Source: Gammaproteobacteria bacterium
Lineage (GTDB): Bacteria > Pseudomonadota > Gammaproteobacteria > Legionellales > Legionellaceae
Reading direction: 5' to 3'
Assembly (NCBI GenBank): GCA_030147635.1
Contig: JASBUZ010000055.1
Coordinates: 1 to 32,710 of the forward strand
Length of the DNA stretch: 32,710 bases
Part shown: positions 7,601-15,867 of the stretch, piece by piece
Position numbering within the stretch: position 1 is the first letter of the stretch
Layout: the number at the start of each line of letters is the position of its first letter
Position numbers and translations under genes: made by a program
Notes under the pieces: generated by a model
The model's database searches: none
What the model saw: only the letters and a program-made list of their open reading frames with translations
What the model was told of the DNA's origin: nothing

Positions 7601-8622
7601 GTTTAGATTTATCCCCCATGCCAGAGCATGTGCTTTGGCAAACCAAACATATCATTTCAAATTATCATCTGCTAGAGCCTGGCCAAGAAGTCATTGTTGC
7701 GTACTCTGGCGGTAAAGATTCTTTATTTACCATGCTTGTCTTACGAGAGCTTGGCTATTGTGTGTTACCTGCCATTGTAGATATGGGCTACGAAGCAGGT
7801 TGGGGTGACAAAGTGAAGCAAATGGCAGAAACTTTAGGGTTTCATGAAGCGGAGGTGATTGTACCAAATCAGTATCGGCAGCCGGAGCGTTTATCTACGA
7901 TTAAGCTCAATAAAAACCTTGAGATGCTGAGTGACAGCCAACACTTTGCCAGTCGTGTTTTGAGCCCGTGTACCTTTTGTTATAACACCAAGGCGATTTG
8001 TCTAGAAAACTTTGCCAAAGAGCGAGGTGTAGATGCCGTAGTGTTTGGGCAACATGCACTGGATGCAATTGCTTCTTTTTTGAAGTCAGCCTTGATGTAT
8101 ATCGATCGCTGGGACTATGAGCATACTCATTTTTCGCACTCAGAGTTTAGCAATTTAGTTGACCGTCTTACACCAAATTTTATGCCATCAGAAGCTGAGC
8201 CAGCCATATTCAAGCGCCTTGAAGCATTGGTAGCAGACGGCGTTGCTGCAACAGACGATCCACCTATGCAAAAGCTGAACGCAAACCAAGGGAATATTCG
8301 CTTGATTCGTCCGCTTTTTGACGTGCGTGAGTCGGATATCATTGCCTATGTGCGTCAAAATAACTTGCTCACCGAAGGTTCTGGCTGTGGACATGGTGAC
8401 ACCAAAGAAACCCAAACACCTCGTGAGATGATTTATTTCAGAATATTACGTGCCATTGATGAGCATCCCGAAGCAAAGCTTATCTTAGACGAGCTTATGG
8501 CTCTGGTTTATAAAGGCTTAAACCCAGATGGGAGTCTGATACATAACGTACGTAACCAACGCAATCAGTTGCTTGGGATTCATTACAAAGGATCAATGAA
8601 ATGCTCGACAGTGAAAGAGTAG
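7597..8622 (+). CDS. PP-loop ATPase, TtcA-like, with Fe-S-type cysteines
   Basis: 341 residues from ATG 7597, which overlaps the upstream stop as ATGA. The PP-loop SGGKDS is at 37-42 and binds ATP for adenylation of the substrate. CTFC (C125, C128) and the later SGCGHGD (C264) reproduce the two-plus-one cysteine arrangement that holds the [4Fe-4S] cluster in TtcA. TtcA is the tRNA 2-thiocytidine synthase, in which the cluster delivers sulfur. The protein is somewhat longer than TtcA and sits between a cupin and a MATE exporter. It is therefore more likely a pathway enzyme than the housekeeping tRNA modifier. Likely chemistry is ATP-dependent activation of a carbonyl followed by sulfur (or nitrogen) transfer, giving for example a thioamide or thiolactam. 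The fold is certain; the substrate is inference. Confidence 0.8.
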   Translation: MSLDLSPMPEHVLWQTKHIISNYHLLEPGQEVIVAYSGGKDSLFTMLVLRELGYCVLPAIVDMGYEAGWGDKVKQMAETLGFHEAEVIVPNQYRQPERLSTIKLNKNLEMLSDSQHFASRVLSPCTFCYNTKAICLENFAKERGVDAVVFGQHALDAIASFLKSALMYIDRWDYEHTHFSHSEFSNLVDRLTPNFMPSEAEPAIFKRLEALVADGVAATDDPPMQKLNANQGNIRLIRPLFDVRESDIIAYVRQNNLLTEGSGCGHGDTKETQTPREMIYFRILRAIDEHPEAKLILDELMALVYKGLNPDGSLIHNVRNQRNQLLGIHYKGSMKCSTVKE

Positions 8623-10160
8623 GTGCATCTGAAGAAGTTACGCCGTATTGGGAGCATTTTCAAACTTTATCGAGGCTATCTTGGCAAACGGCTGCTTCTT
8701 ATACTTTTCCACTAGAGATGGTGGCGATGGTCTATTTGCTAAGCCATGTTGACCATAGTGATGAGAATCTTGCAGCTATTACATTGATTACTTCTTATAT
8801 CAATGCATTGATTTGTTTTGGTATTTCACCGCTACTTGCTATGAGCATTGTGGCGGGAGAAGAGCTGGGAGAATTAAATGCACTGACTAAACGTCATGTT
8901 GCAGACAGTGAGCTTACAGATCGGCGAAAACACATTGCGGCAGTTTACGGCAATGGCTTAATTGCGTCAGCAGTGGCAGCACCTTGCCTGATTCTTCCCA
9001 TGGTGTATTCAAAGTCGATATTCACCCATGTTTTCCATCAGCATCAAGATGTTGCTGCTATTGCAGGTCGTTTTATTAGACTCTATGCGACCGCAGTCCC
9101 TGCAAACTTAGCGCGTATTACGGCAAGTGAAGTGATGTTTGTATTTAAACGCACTAAACCCGCCATGACGATGGGGCTTGCAAACTTTGCGGTATCAACG
9201 ACTGCTGGAGGGGTACTCGCGTTTGGACTTTTTGGTGCTCCAAAGCTTGGCAGTACTGGTGTTTTAGCGGGAGCGGTCTTAAATGAGTACTTATCGGCTG
9301 GGAGCTATACCACCTATCTTGCCAAATCTTCACACCTGAAAGATTTTCAGTTTTTCAAGTTTTGTCAGTCATGGCAGCCTTATTTTGGGCAGCTCAAGAA
9401 AATTCGTGGGTTTAGCCGTACGATTTTGCTTGGCATGGTGACAGAAACAGGCATGCAATTTATGTTAACTGTTTATGCGGGTATGCTCAGCGTAAATTCA
9501 CAGGCGGCATGTTCATCAATTATGCAGCTATCTATTTTCTCTGTTTTATTGCAAGTTGCTTTTGGGCAAACTGCAGCGCAAGAGATTAGTCGCGCGATGG
9601 GTGCGAATCAGTTTGAAAATGCCAGTCGATCGGGGAGAGTGAGTTTGGCGGCTTTGCTCGGTTATATTTTGCCAGTTATGATCTTTTTTTCTGCGTATCC
9701 AACCCTTCTTGCTGATATTCAAAACAACCATGATGAAGAGTACCGTGACACTTTGACACAGTTAGCCCCACTAATGTTTGCCGGCTGCGCTTTGGATGCA
9801 GCACGATTTTCTATGTTGCAGCAACTGCGGGTCTTGGGTGATGCAAAAGTTGCGTCCATGATCTCTTCGGTGTGTATGTTGTTTGGAGTCGGGGCAGCGG
9901 GTTATTTGGGGCTGTATACCAAGATGGAGATTTACGGCGTTGCTCTAGGATATGTCTTGTCCGCAGGGCTTGCTGCCAGTATTCTTGGCTGTCGTTGGTC
10001 TGAGAGAACTCGCCCGGAATCGATTCAGCGCATCAAAGCAAACCCTGAACAGTTTGTCAGTGTCAGGCAGTGTTGTTTGTCTATTTTTTCTAAGAAAAGA
10101 GGCACGCAAGAAGAAGAGATAACAAAGAGTCTGATTCGGGGCTCTATGGAGCCAGTCTGA
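8601..10160 (+). CDS. MATE-family efflux transporter (first copy)
   Basis: 519 residues with about twelve hydrophobic segments in two halves, as in MATE antiporters (for example EMVAMVYLLSHV, GLIASAVAAPCLILPMVY, GVLAGAVLNEYL, VCMLFGVGAAGYLGLY). The ATG at 8601 lies inside the end of the PP-loop gene (22-base overlap) and has AAAGGA eight bases upstream. MATE proteins export drugs or metabolites using Na+ or H+ gradients. Here the likely cargo is the product, or an intermediate, of the adjacent assembly line. It differs clearly from the second MATE gene of the cluster, so the two are not a recent duplication. The last 35 residues form a charged cytoplasmic tail. Confidence 0.8.
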   Translation: MLDSERVGASEEVTPYWEHFQTLSRLSWQTAASYTFPLEMVAMVYLLSHVDHSDENLAAITLITSYINALICFGISPLLAMSIVAGEELGELNALTKRHVADSELTDRRKHIAAVYGNGLIASAVAAPCLILPMVYSKSIFTHVFHQHQDVAAIAGRFIRLYATAVPANLARITASEVMFVFKRTKPAMTMGLANFAVSTTAGGVLAFGLFGAPKLGSTGVLAGAVLNEYLSAGSYTTYLAKSSHLKDFQFFKFCQSWQPYFGQLKKIRGFSRTILLGMVTETGMQFMLTVYAGMLSVNSQAACSSIMQLSIFSVLLQVAFGQTAAQEISRAMGANQFENASRSGRVSLAALLGYILPVMIFFSAYPTLLADIQNNHDEEYRDTLTQLAPLMFAGCALDAARFSMLQQLRVLGDAKVASMISSVCMLFGVGAAGYLGLYTKMEIYGVALGYVLSAGLAASILGCRWSERTRPESIQRIKANPEQFVSVRQCCLSIFSKKRGTQEEEITKSLIRGSMEPV

Positions 10161-10224
10161 ACTATACAAGGCAGTTAAAAACGTGTAATTTATTGAGCAT
10201 GTTTTAAGAAGTAGGCGTGTTGGT

Positions 10225-11082
10225 ATGTCGAAAAATATGATTCCAAAGCCCGGACATATCATGTATCAAACGTCGAGTGATATCCGAGACATTGCAAAAC
10301 CTCTAGATGAATATCTAAAAATCAAAGAGTTCACCTACGAAAAAATTTATAATAATAATCAAAAGGTCAAACTAACCAATCAGCCAGAGTGGATGTCGTA
10401 TTTTTACGCCAATAATTTTCACCTGTTGGGTGGTGATGATACGGTAGATAATCTGCCGGCTGGGATTAATTTTACTTCGAGCATGGTTTCTGAAAATGGT
10501 GACAGTGTAATTTTTGATTCTTGTAAAAGTTTCTTTAATATCGGCGATGGTATTTTGTATGTCGAGAATTATGAAAGTTACCGAGAAGTCTTTTGGTTTA
10601 CTTCAGATGAAAGTAATCATTACTTGCGTAACTATCAACGCAGCATAGAGCTTTTGCAAATTTTTGCCAAGTCATTTAAAGACCAAGCGCGTCGTATTAT
10701 TAAAAATGCGGAATATGAAAAGATTGTCAGGCCAGCTAAATCTCAGGATGTGGCACAGAATCAACTTCAAGGAGTAGATGAAACTGGTTTTTTGAGCGCT
10801 GTGATGGGAAACACTAAGAAGTTTCGTTTTTGCCATCAAAAAAAAGAAGTAGTGTTAACACAAAGAGAGTTGCAATGCGCGGTTGGCTTACTCACAGGGC
10901 ACTCTGCTAGCGAAATTGCAGACGAGCGGCAACGTTCAGTTAGAACCATTGAGGCACAAATCGATAGCTTAAAAGCAAAGCTTCAGGTGTTTACGCGCTC
11001 AGGATTGATTCAAGCGCTTGCCGAGATGGGAGTTGGGATTTATATCGGGCGTTGCGACTTCCGTCATCAAGAGCGTGACTAA
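10225..11082 (+). CDS. LuxR-family transcriptional regulator
   Basis: 285 residues. The C-terminal 209-268 is a LuxR/GerE helix-turn-helix (LTQRELQCAVGLLTGHSASE, then RSVRTIEAQIDSLKAKL). Its characteristic pattern is an ELxCA helix, a turn before EIA, and the R-T-IE-Q recognition helix. The N-terminal 200 residues do not show the acyl-homoserine-lactone pocket pattern I would expect, nor a phospho-acceptor domain, so the input signal is unknown. Its position between the two operons of the cluster makes it the best candidate for a pathway-specific regulator. The last 84 bases overlap the convergent MFS gene, so transcription of one should affect the other. Confidence 0.8.
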   Translation: MSKNMIPKPGHIMYQTSSDIRDIAKPLDEYLKIKEFTYEKIYNNNQKVKLTNQPEWMSYFYANNFHLLGGDDTVDNLPAGINFTSSMVSENGDSVIFDSCKSFFNIGDGILYVENYESYREVFWFTSDESNHYLRNYQRSIELLQIFAKSFKDQARRIIKNAEYEKIVRPAKSQDVAQNQLQGVDETGFLSAVMGNTKKFRFCHQKKEVVLTQRELQCAVGLLTGHSASEIADERQRSVRTIEAQIDSLKAKLQVFTRSGLIQALAEMGVGIYIGRCDFRHQERD

Positions 11083-12267
11083 GCCAGAAACAGTAAATCC
11101 TACTGGGAGTAGCCATAAGGCATCATGAAAATTACTGCCGCTGTACAGCGGCATTTGCCCATGCATGGTGTGTGTCCAGCGCAGCTCTAATAGATAACCA
11201 AAGAGTGGCTGTAACAAGCCACCGCACATCATAATGGTTTGGGCCAGTCCCTCAGCACTGGCAATGAGAGTAGATGAGTTGTTCTCGGCGATATGCGGGT
11301 AAGCGAGAACTTGGGCACTACCAAATAGCCCAAGCAAACCAAATAAGAGTATGAGCGTTGGCAAGGCTAAATCACCACTATACATGATAAACACAATCGT
11401 GATTGTTGCTGAAAGTGCGGCGAGTGTCATGAGTGGTCGCCTTTTGCCCATTTGGTCAGACAGCCTCCCCATGAGGGGGGCGCCGACAATCATGCCGATA
11501 AAAATCATACTTAATACAAGAGAGGCCTGTGCGCGACTCAGCATGCGTGCCTGGGTTAAATAGAGGCTGCCCCACATTGCTCCAAGGACAAGAATCGGGG
11601 CATTCATAAACAGCATATAAATCCCGCCGAGCCAGTTTTGAGTATTTTTAACTGTTGTTTTGATGTCAGCTAAGGGCGTGAATGGCTCAGTTTGTGCTTG
11701 AGTATTTTCTTTGACAAAGCATAGCATAATCACAAATAAGCAAAGACCAAGCGCTGTGTCTAGCATTAATGCTTGGCGCCAACCGACATGGTCAATCAAG
11801 AACGTGATTGGGGTTTGCGACAAAATGCCGCCACACATGGTAAAGGCAACGACGCCACCGATGACAGTCCCGAGTTTGTTAGGGGGAAACCACTGGCAAG
11901 CAAGCTTTACCGCGCAAGTGAGAGAGAGGCAGCCAGCAACCCCCATAATGAAACGCACGACAATCACTTGCCATATCGCGGTTGATAAGCCAAAACCCAA
12001 GGTGCAAACAATCAAGCAAAGCATGCCCTGGAGCATGATTTTTCTAACCGAGAAAAAATCTATTAAGACACCGCCAGCAAATAAAAATAAAACTGAGGCA
12101 TAGAAGTAAACGGCAGATAAAGTGCCTAGTGTGCTGCCAGAGATATGGAAGGTTTGAATTAATCCTGGGTTTAATGCATTAAAGAGGTTCACTTGCATGA
12201 ATTCATAAAAGAAAAAGAGTGCTGCAGCAAAAACGGCTAATGTGGCTCGAAAATTAGAGGTATTCAT
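10999..12267 (-). CDS. MFS transporter (first copy)
   Basis: 422 residues with twelve predicted membrane helices. The loop after helix 2 carries GGVLIDFFSVRKIMLQG, a variant of the MFS motif A. A matching LMGRLSDQMGKRRPLMT sits between helices 8 and 9 in the second half. Such 12-helix permeases move small molecules with protons and include exporters of siderophores and antibiotics as well as nutrient importers; the direction is not visible. It is the only minus-strand gene within the cluster. Its start is 48 bases from the NRPS start, so the two promoters must share or abut the same short region, and its 3' end overlaps the LuxR gene by 84 bases. Membership of the pathway is likely from position, not proven. 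Confidence 0.8.
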   Translation of the reverse strand: MNTSNFRATLAVFAAALFFFYEFMQVNLFNALNPGLIQTFHISGSTLGTLSAVYFYASVLFLFAGGVLIDFFSVRKIMLQGMLCLIVCTLGFGLSTAIWQVIVVRFIMGVAGCLSLTCAVKLACQWFPPNKLGTVIGGVVAFTMCGGILSQTPITFLIDHVGWRQALMLDTALGLCLFVIMLCFVKENTQAQTEPFTPLADIKTTVKNTQNWLGGIYMLFMNAPILVLGAMWGSLYLTQARMLSRAQASLVLSMIFIGMIVGAPLMGRLSDQMGKRRPLMTLAALSATITIVFIMYSGDLALPTLILLFGLLGLFGSAQVLAYPHIAENNSSTLIASAEGLAQTIMMCGGLLQPLFGYLLELRWTHTMHGQMPLYSGSNFHDALWLLPVGFTVSGLVTLLMTEVATPDINPNSHLGKRLNQS

Positions 12268-12315
12268 AAAACGATACTTCGATAAAAATTACGTACTTTC
12301 TACGGTGGATTGAAT

Positions 12316-15300
12316 ATGGTCAGTTACTTTACCATAAACCTGTTCGGAGAAGTATTACATGTTGTAGACAGTTGGTGTTGTATGGATTCATTACTGGAAA
12401 GTGTTAGTTTTCGTTGTATATTTGTTGGAGAGACTAGTTTAGTCACCAGCTGCGCTGAGCAAGCTTTAGCAAAAGGCCATGCGGTTTATTGTATTATCTC
12501 AAGTGACAGTCACGTTAAAAATTGGGCGCTCAAAAATGATGTTCCATGGTTTGTGTCTTTGGATGAGGCAAGCTCTTTCGCTTTCGGTCAAAAGATAGAT
12601 TACTTATTTAGTATTATTAACCATCAGATTATTCCTAAAATATGGCTTGAGTTGCCGACGCATTTTGCTATTAATTATCATGATGCATTGCTGCCTCGTT
12701 ATGCTGGAGTTCATGCAACAGCGTGGGCTATTTTAAAAAACGAGCAGACCCATGGCATAACCTGGCACGAGGTCGTTGAAACGGTGGATGCAGGGGCAGT
12801 TTTTAAGCAGAAAACCTTTCCGGTTAGTGCTGATGACACCACGGTTACACTCAACTTAAAAGCCTACCTTGCCGCGCAAACTACTTTTTCTGAACTCTTA
12901 GACGAGCTGAGTTCTGGTATGGCTCCAGTGCCACAAGATTTAAGTAAGCGTAGTTACTATGGACGTTTTGAAAAGCCGGTAGGTAATGGTTGGCTTAATT
13001 GGGCAGAGCCTTCGAGCACACTATATACCTTATTTAGGGCATTGCAATTTGGTCAGTACTCTAATCGTTTCAGTAGTCTCAAGTGGATAATAGACAATCA
13101 GTTATATGTTGTGACCGGGCTTTCTGAGACTGAGATACAGTCTTTTGATGCACCGGGCGTTGTACAAACCTTTTCAGAAGCAGGGCTTCGTATTGCAACA
13201 GGAACTTACGATGTTTTGATTACCAAAGTGCTAGATGTGACCGGAAAACCTTATAGCTTAGAGGCATTGGTACAAAGGCATCAACTAGTCCCTGGGCTGC
13301 AACTTACGCTTTCGAGCGTCAACAAAGCGCATTTTTTTCAGCAGTTGAGTAGTAATCTTAGTGTGTCAGAAGCTTTTTGGGTGAAGCAACTCAGCCAATT
13401 TAAAGCAACGGTTTTACCACTACATGAGAGAAGTACCGCACCCTTAAAACGGATGGCTTCTATTCAGGTAGAGCAGGCATTCAGACAGTATGTGAGTCCT
13501 TTATCGAATGAGGCAAAGCTCCTAACACTTTGCTTGGTGTATTTGTCTCGGGTGAGTGATAACCCAGAAGTCGGTGTTTTACTGAAAGAAACACAACCCG
13601 TTCTGGTTCCCTTAGTTTCACCTTTTAAGCCATTTGCCCTCACACTTGATATGCAAGCACCATTTGATGCTGCCGTCAAAGTAGTCGAAGCGAAGTTTAA
13701 ATTTTTACAAGAGAAATCATTGCCTTTAAATGACGTATGCACACGTTACCCTCAAATAAAAGGCTATGATTGTACTGCTTGCTATGGGGTGGTTATCGGT
13801 GATGATATGACAATTTCTGAACTTGATATGCCATTGGTGTTTCAGATTTCAGCTGATGGTGCGCGGCTTGATGTGTGGGCTCGAGAAACGTTGCAAACAG
13901 CACATTTAGAAACACTGATGCAGTCGGTTGCCAGTCATCCCAGCAAGCCTCTTTCTCAGTTAAACTTACTGTCTAAGCAGGAAGAAAGTGCTTTGCTGCG
14001 CCATGCGACAATGTCAGTTCGAAAAAACCAGATTGAGGGCAAAGCACTTACACTTAACCAATGGGTAGAGCAGTTTGCTGAAACCACACCGTATGCCATA
14101 GCTGTTTGGGTGAATGGTGCTTCTTTTAGTTATGCAGTACTTAATCAAGAGGCCAATCAACTTGCACATGTGCTGAGTAACCGGGTGAGGCAAGGTGATG
14201 TGGTTGGCGTATGTACGGCGTCGGGATTTGAAGCCTATGTTGCGTTTTTAGCGACATTGAAACTGGGGGCGGCTTTTTTACCTTTGAATGCAAGCGATCC
14301 AATATCACGTATTCGATTTATGCTGGATGATGCGGGAGTTCAATGTGTATTGGTTGATGCCGCGACCAAGCAAAAATTACCGGCGTTAGACACGAAAGTC
14401 GTGACAATTTCAGAGAGTAAGTCTGATATTTGCGCTAATTTAGAGAGGTTGAGTACGCCCGAAGACTTAGCATATGTCATGTATACCTCAGGGACTACGG
14501 GTGAGCCTAAAGGCGTGCAAGTGACCCATCAAGGCATTGTTAACTTAGTCAAAGAGACCAACTATGTACGCTTTATGCCAGAGGATCGTGTACTGCAAGC
14601 TTCTAAGCTGATTTTTGATGCTTCGACCTTTGAGGTCTGGGGTGCACTTTTAAATGGTGCGGCTTCTTATGTCATAGACCGAGATATTTTATTTGATCCC
14701 CCAAAGCTGAAAGCATTTCTGCAAAAGAATGCCATTACCATTGCTTATTTAACTGCTGGTTTATTTAATGAAATTAGTAGCCGAGATGACAGTGTCTTTG
14801 CCTCTCTAAAAGCGTTATATGTCGGCGGTGAGCCGGCGAAGCCCCGATTGGTAAAGCAGGTGTTGGCTAAAGGAAGTTCAGAGTTTAGTGTCACCAATGG
14901 CTATGGCCCAACTGAAAGTACCACGTTCTCGACGTTTTATAAGATGAGCGAGCCTGCTGATGTAGAGGCAACGATTCCGGTTGGCCAGCCTATTTCTGGA
15001 GCTGCTTGTTATATTTTGGATAGTGCACAGAACTTACTGCCTTTTGGCATGGTGGGGGAGCTTTACATCAGTGGACCAGGTGTTGCACTGGGCTATTTAA
15101 ATCAAGGCACACGGACCAAAGCGAGCTTTATTCCCAATCGGTTTGCGTCACATAAGACCAATCATGCCACCCTCTATCGGACGGGAGATTTAGCATATTA
15201 CCTGCCAAGTGGTGATTTAAAGCTGCTGGGGCGCACCGATAAACAGCTCAAGCTCAGAGGGTACCGTATTGAGCTACAGGCATTAGAGTCTGTGCTTTTA

Positions 15301-15867
15301 GGGTGTGATGGTGTACGGCAGGCTGTAGTTGTTATTCATACTGAGAAAAGCTGGTTGGTTGCCTATTATGTGTTGGAGAAAGGAAGCACGGTCAGTAAGG
15401 CTTTGATTGCAAAGCATCTAAAGCAACACTTGCCAGCTTACATGCTTCCTAGTTTTCTTGTGCCTTTAGACGTTATTCCTCTCACCATCAATGGGAAAGT
15501 GAGCGAAGCAGAGCTGCCAACACCGACAGCAGAAGACAAATTGACCGAGTCTCAGCACGTGCCAAGTCGTGCAAAAACCGAGATAGAGCAGAACATCTTG
15601 AGTATTTGGATGGAAGTATTACAGGTGGATGCGATTGGGCTTGAGGATAATTTCTTTGATGTGGGTGGAAATTCGCTTTTGCTCATGCAATTACACCAAC
15701 GGCTTGAAGCGTTTTTTAATCAAGAAATAGCGTTTAGTACTTTATTTTCAACGCCAACGATTCAGGATTTAGCAAAACAGTTTTCAAAGCAGCAAGATGA
15801 AGTTGTGGGAAGTTCTCGCGTTGCACGGGCAAAATTGCGAGCAAGAAAAAGGCGGGAAATAGTATGA
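12316..15867 (+). CDS. NRPS loading protein: formyltransferase / half C / A (Val or Ile) / PCP
   Basis: 1183 residues from ATG 12316 (GGTGG upstream; an in-frame TTG two codons earlier is less likely). Residues 31-325 are a formyltransferase of the Fmt type. N120, H122 (in NYHDALLPRYAG) and D158 match the catalytic trio, and an Fmt-like C-terminal subdomain follows. Residues 350-560 look like only the C-terminal lobe of a condensation domain: there is an FWVKQLS linker and YLSRVSDNPEVGV, but no HHxxxDG. The adenylation domain (575-1070) has intact YTSGTTGEPKG, NGYGPTEST, YRTGDL and GRTDKQLKLRGYRIEL. Its hand-read specificity code, DAFYYGGTFK, differs at two places from the Val code DAFWIGGTFK and from the Ile code DAFFYGITFK. 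A PCP ends the protein (FDVGGNS, Ser1120). Linear gramicidin LgrA starts the same way, with formyl-Val. It joins the next gene by an ATGA overlap. Confidence 0.9.
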   Translation: MVSYFTINLFGEVLHVVDSWCCMDSLLESVSFRCIFVGETSLVTSCAEQALAKGHAVYCIISSDSHVKNWALKNDVPWFVSLDEASSFAFGQKIDYLFSIINHQIIPKIWLELPTHFAINYHDALLPRYAGVHATAWAILKNEQTHGITWHEVVETVDAGAVFKQKTFPVSADDTTVTLNLKAYLAAQTTFSELLDELSSGMAPVPQDLSKRSYYGRFEKPVGNGWLNWAEPSSTLYTLFRALQFGQYSNRFSSLKWIIDNQLYVVTGLSETEIQSFDAPGVVQTFSEAGLRIATGTYDVLITKVLDVTGKPYSLEALVQRHQLVPGLQLTLSSVNKAHFFQQLSSNLSVSEAFWVKQLSQFKATVLPLHERSTAPLKRMASIQVEQAFRQYVSPLSNEAKLLTLCLVYLSRVSDNPEVGVLLKETQPVLVPLVSPFKPFALTLDMQAPFDAAVKVVEAKFKFLQEKSLPLNDVCTRYPQIKGYDCTACYGVVIGDDMTISELDMPLVFQISADGARLDVWARETLQTAHLETLMQSVASHPSKPLSQLNLLSKQEESALLRHATMSVRKNQIEGKALTLNQWVEQFAETTPYAIAVWVNGASFSYAVLNQEANQLAHVLSNRVRQGDVVGVCTASGFEAYVAFLATLKLGAAFLPLNASDPISRIRFMLDDAGVQCVLVDAATKQKLPALDTKVVTISESKSDICANLERLSTPEDLAYVMYTSGTTGEPKGVQVTHQGIVNLVKETNYVRFMPEDRVLQASKLIFDASTFEVWGALLNGAASYVIDRDILFDPPKLKAFLQKNAITIAYLTAGLFNEISSRDDSVFASLKALYVGGEPAKPRLVKQVLAKGSSEFSVTNGYGPTESTTFSTFYKMSEPADVEATIPVGQPISGAACYILDSAQNLLPFGMVGELYISGPGVALGYLNQGTRTKASFIPNRFASHKTNHATLYRTGDLAYYLPSGDLKLLGRTDKQLKLRGYRIELQALESVLLGCDGVRQAVVVIHTEKSWLVAYYVLEKGSTVSKALIAKHLKQHLPAYMLPSFLVPLDVIPLTINGKVSEAELPTPTAEDKLTESQHVPSRAKTEIEQNILSIWMEVLQVDAIGLEDNFFDVGGNSLLLMQLHQRLEAFFNQEIAFSTLFSTPTIQDLAKQFSKQQDEVVGSSRVARAKLRARKRREIV

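Noticed and set aside
13360-14000. A functional condensation domain in the first NRPS protein
   Set aside because: Only the C-terminal lobe pattern is present and the HHxxxDG motif is absent, so it cannot be counted as an active C domain.
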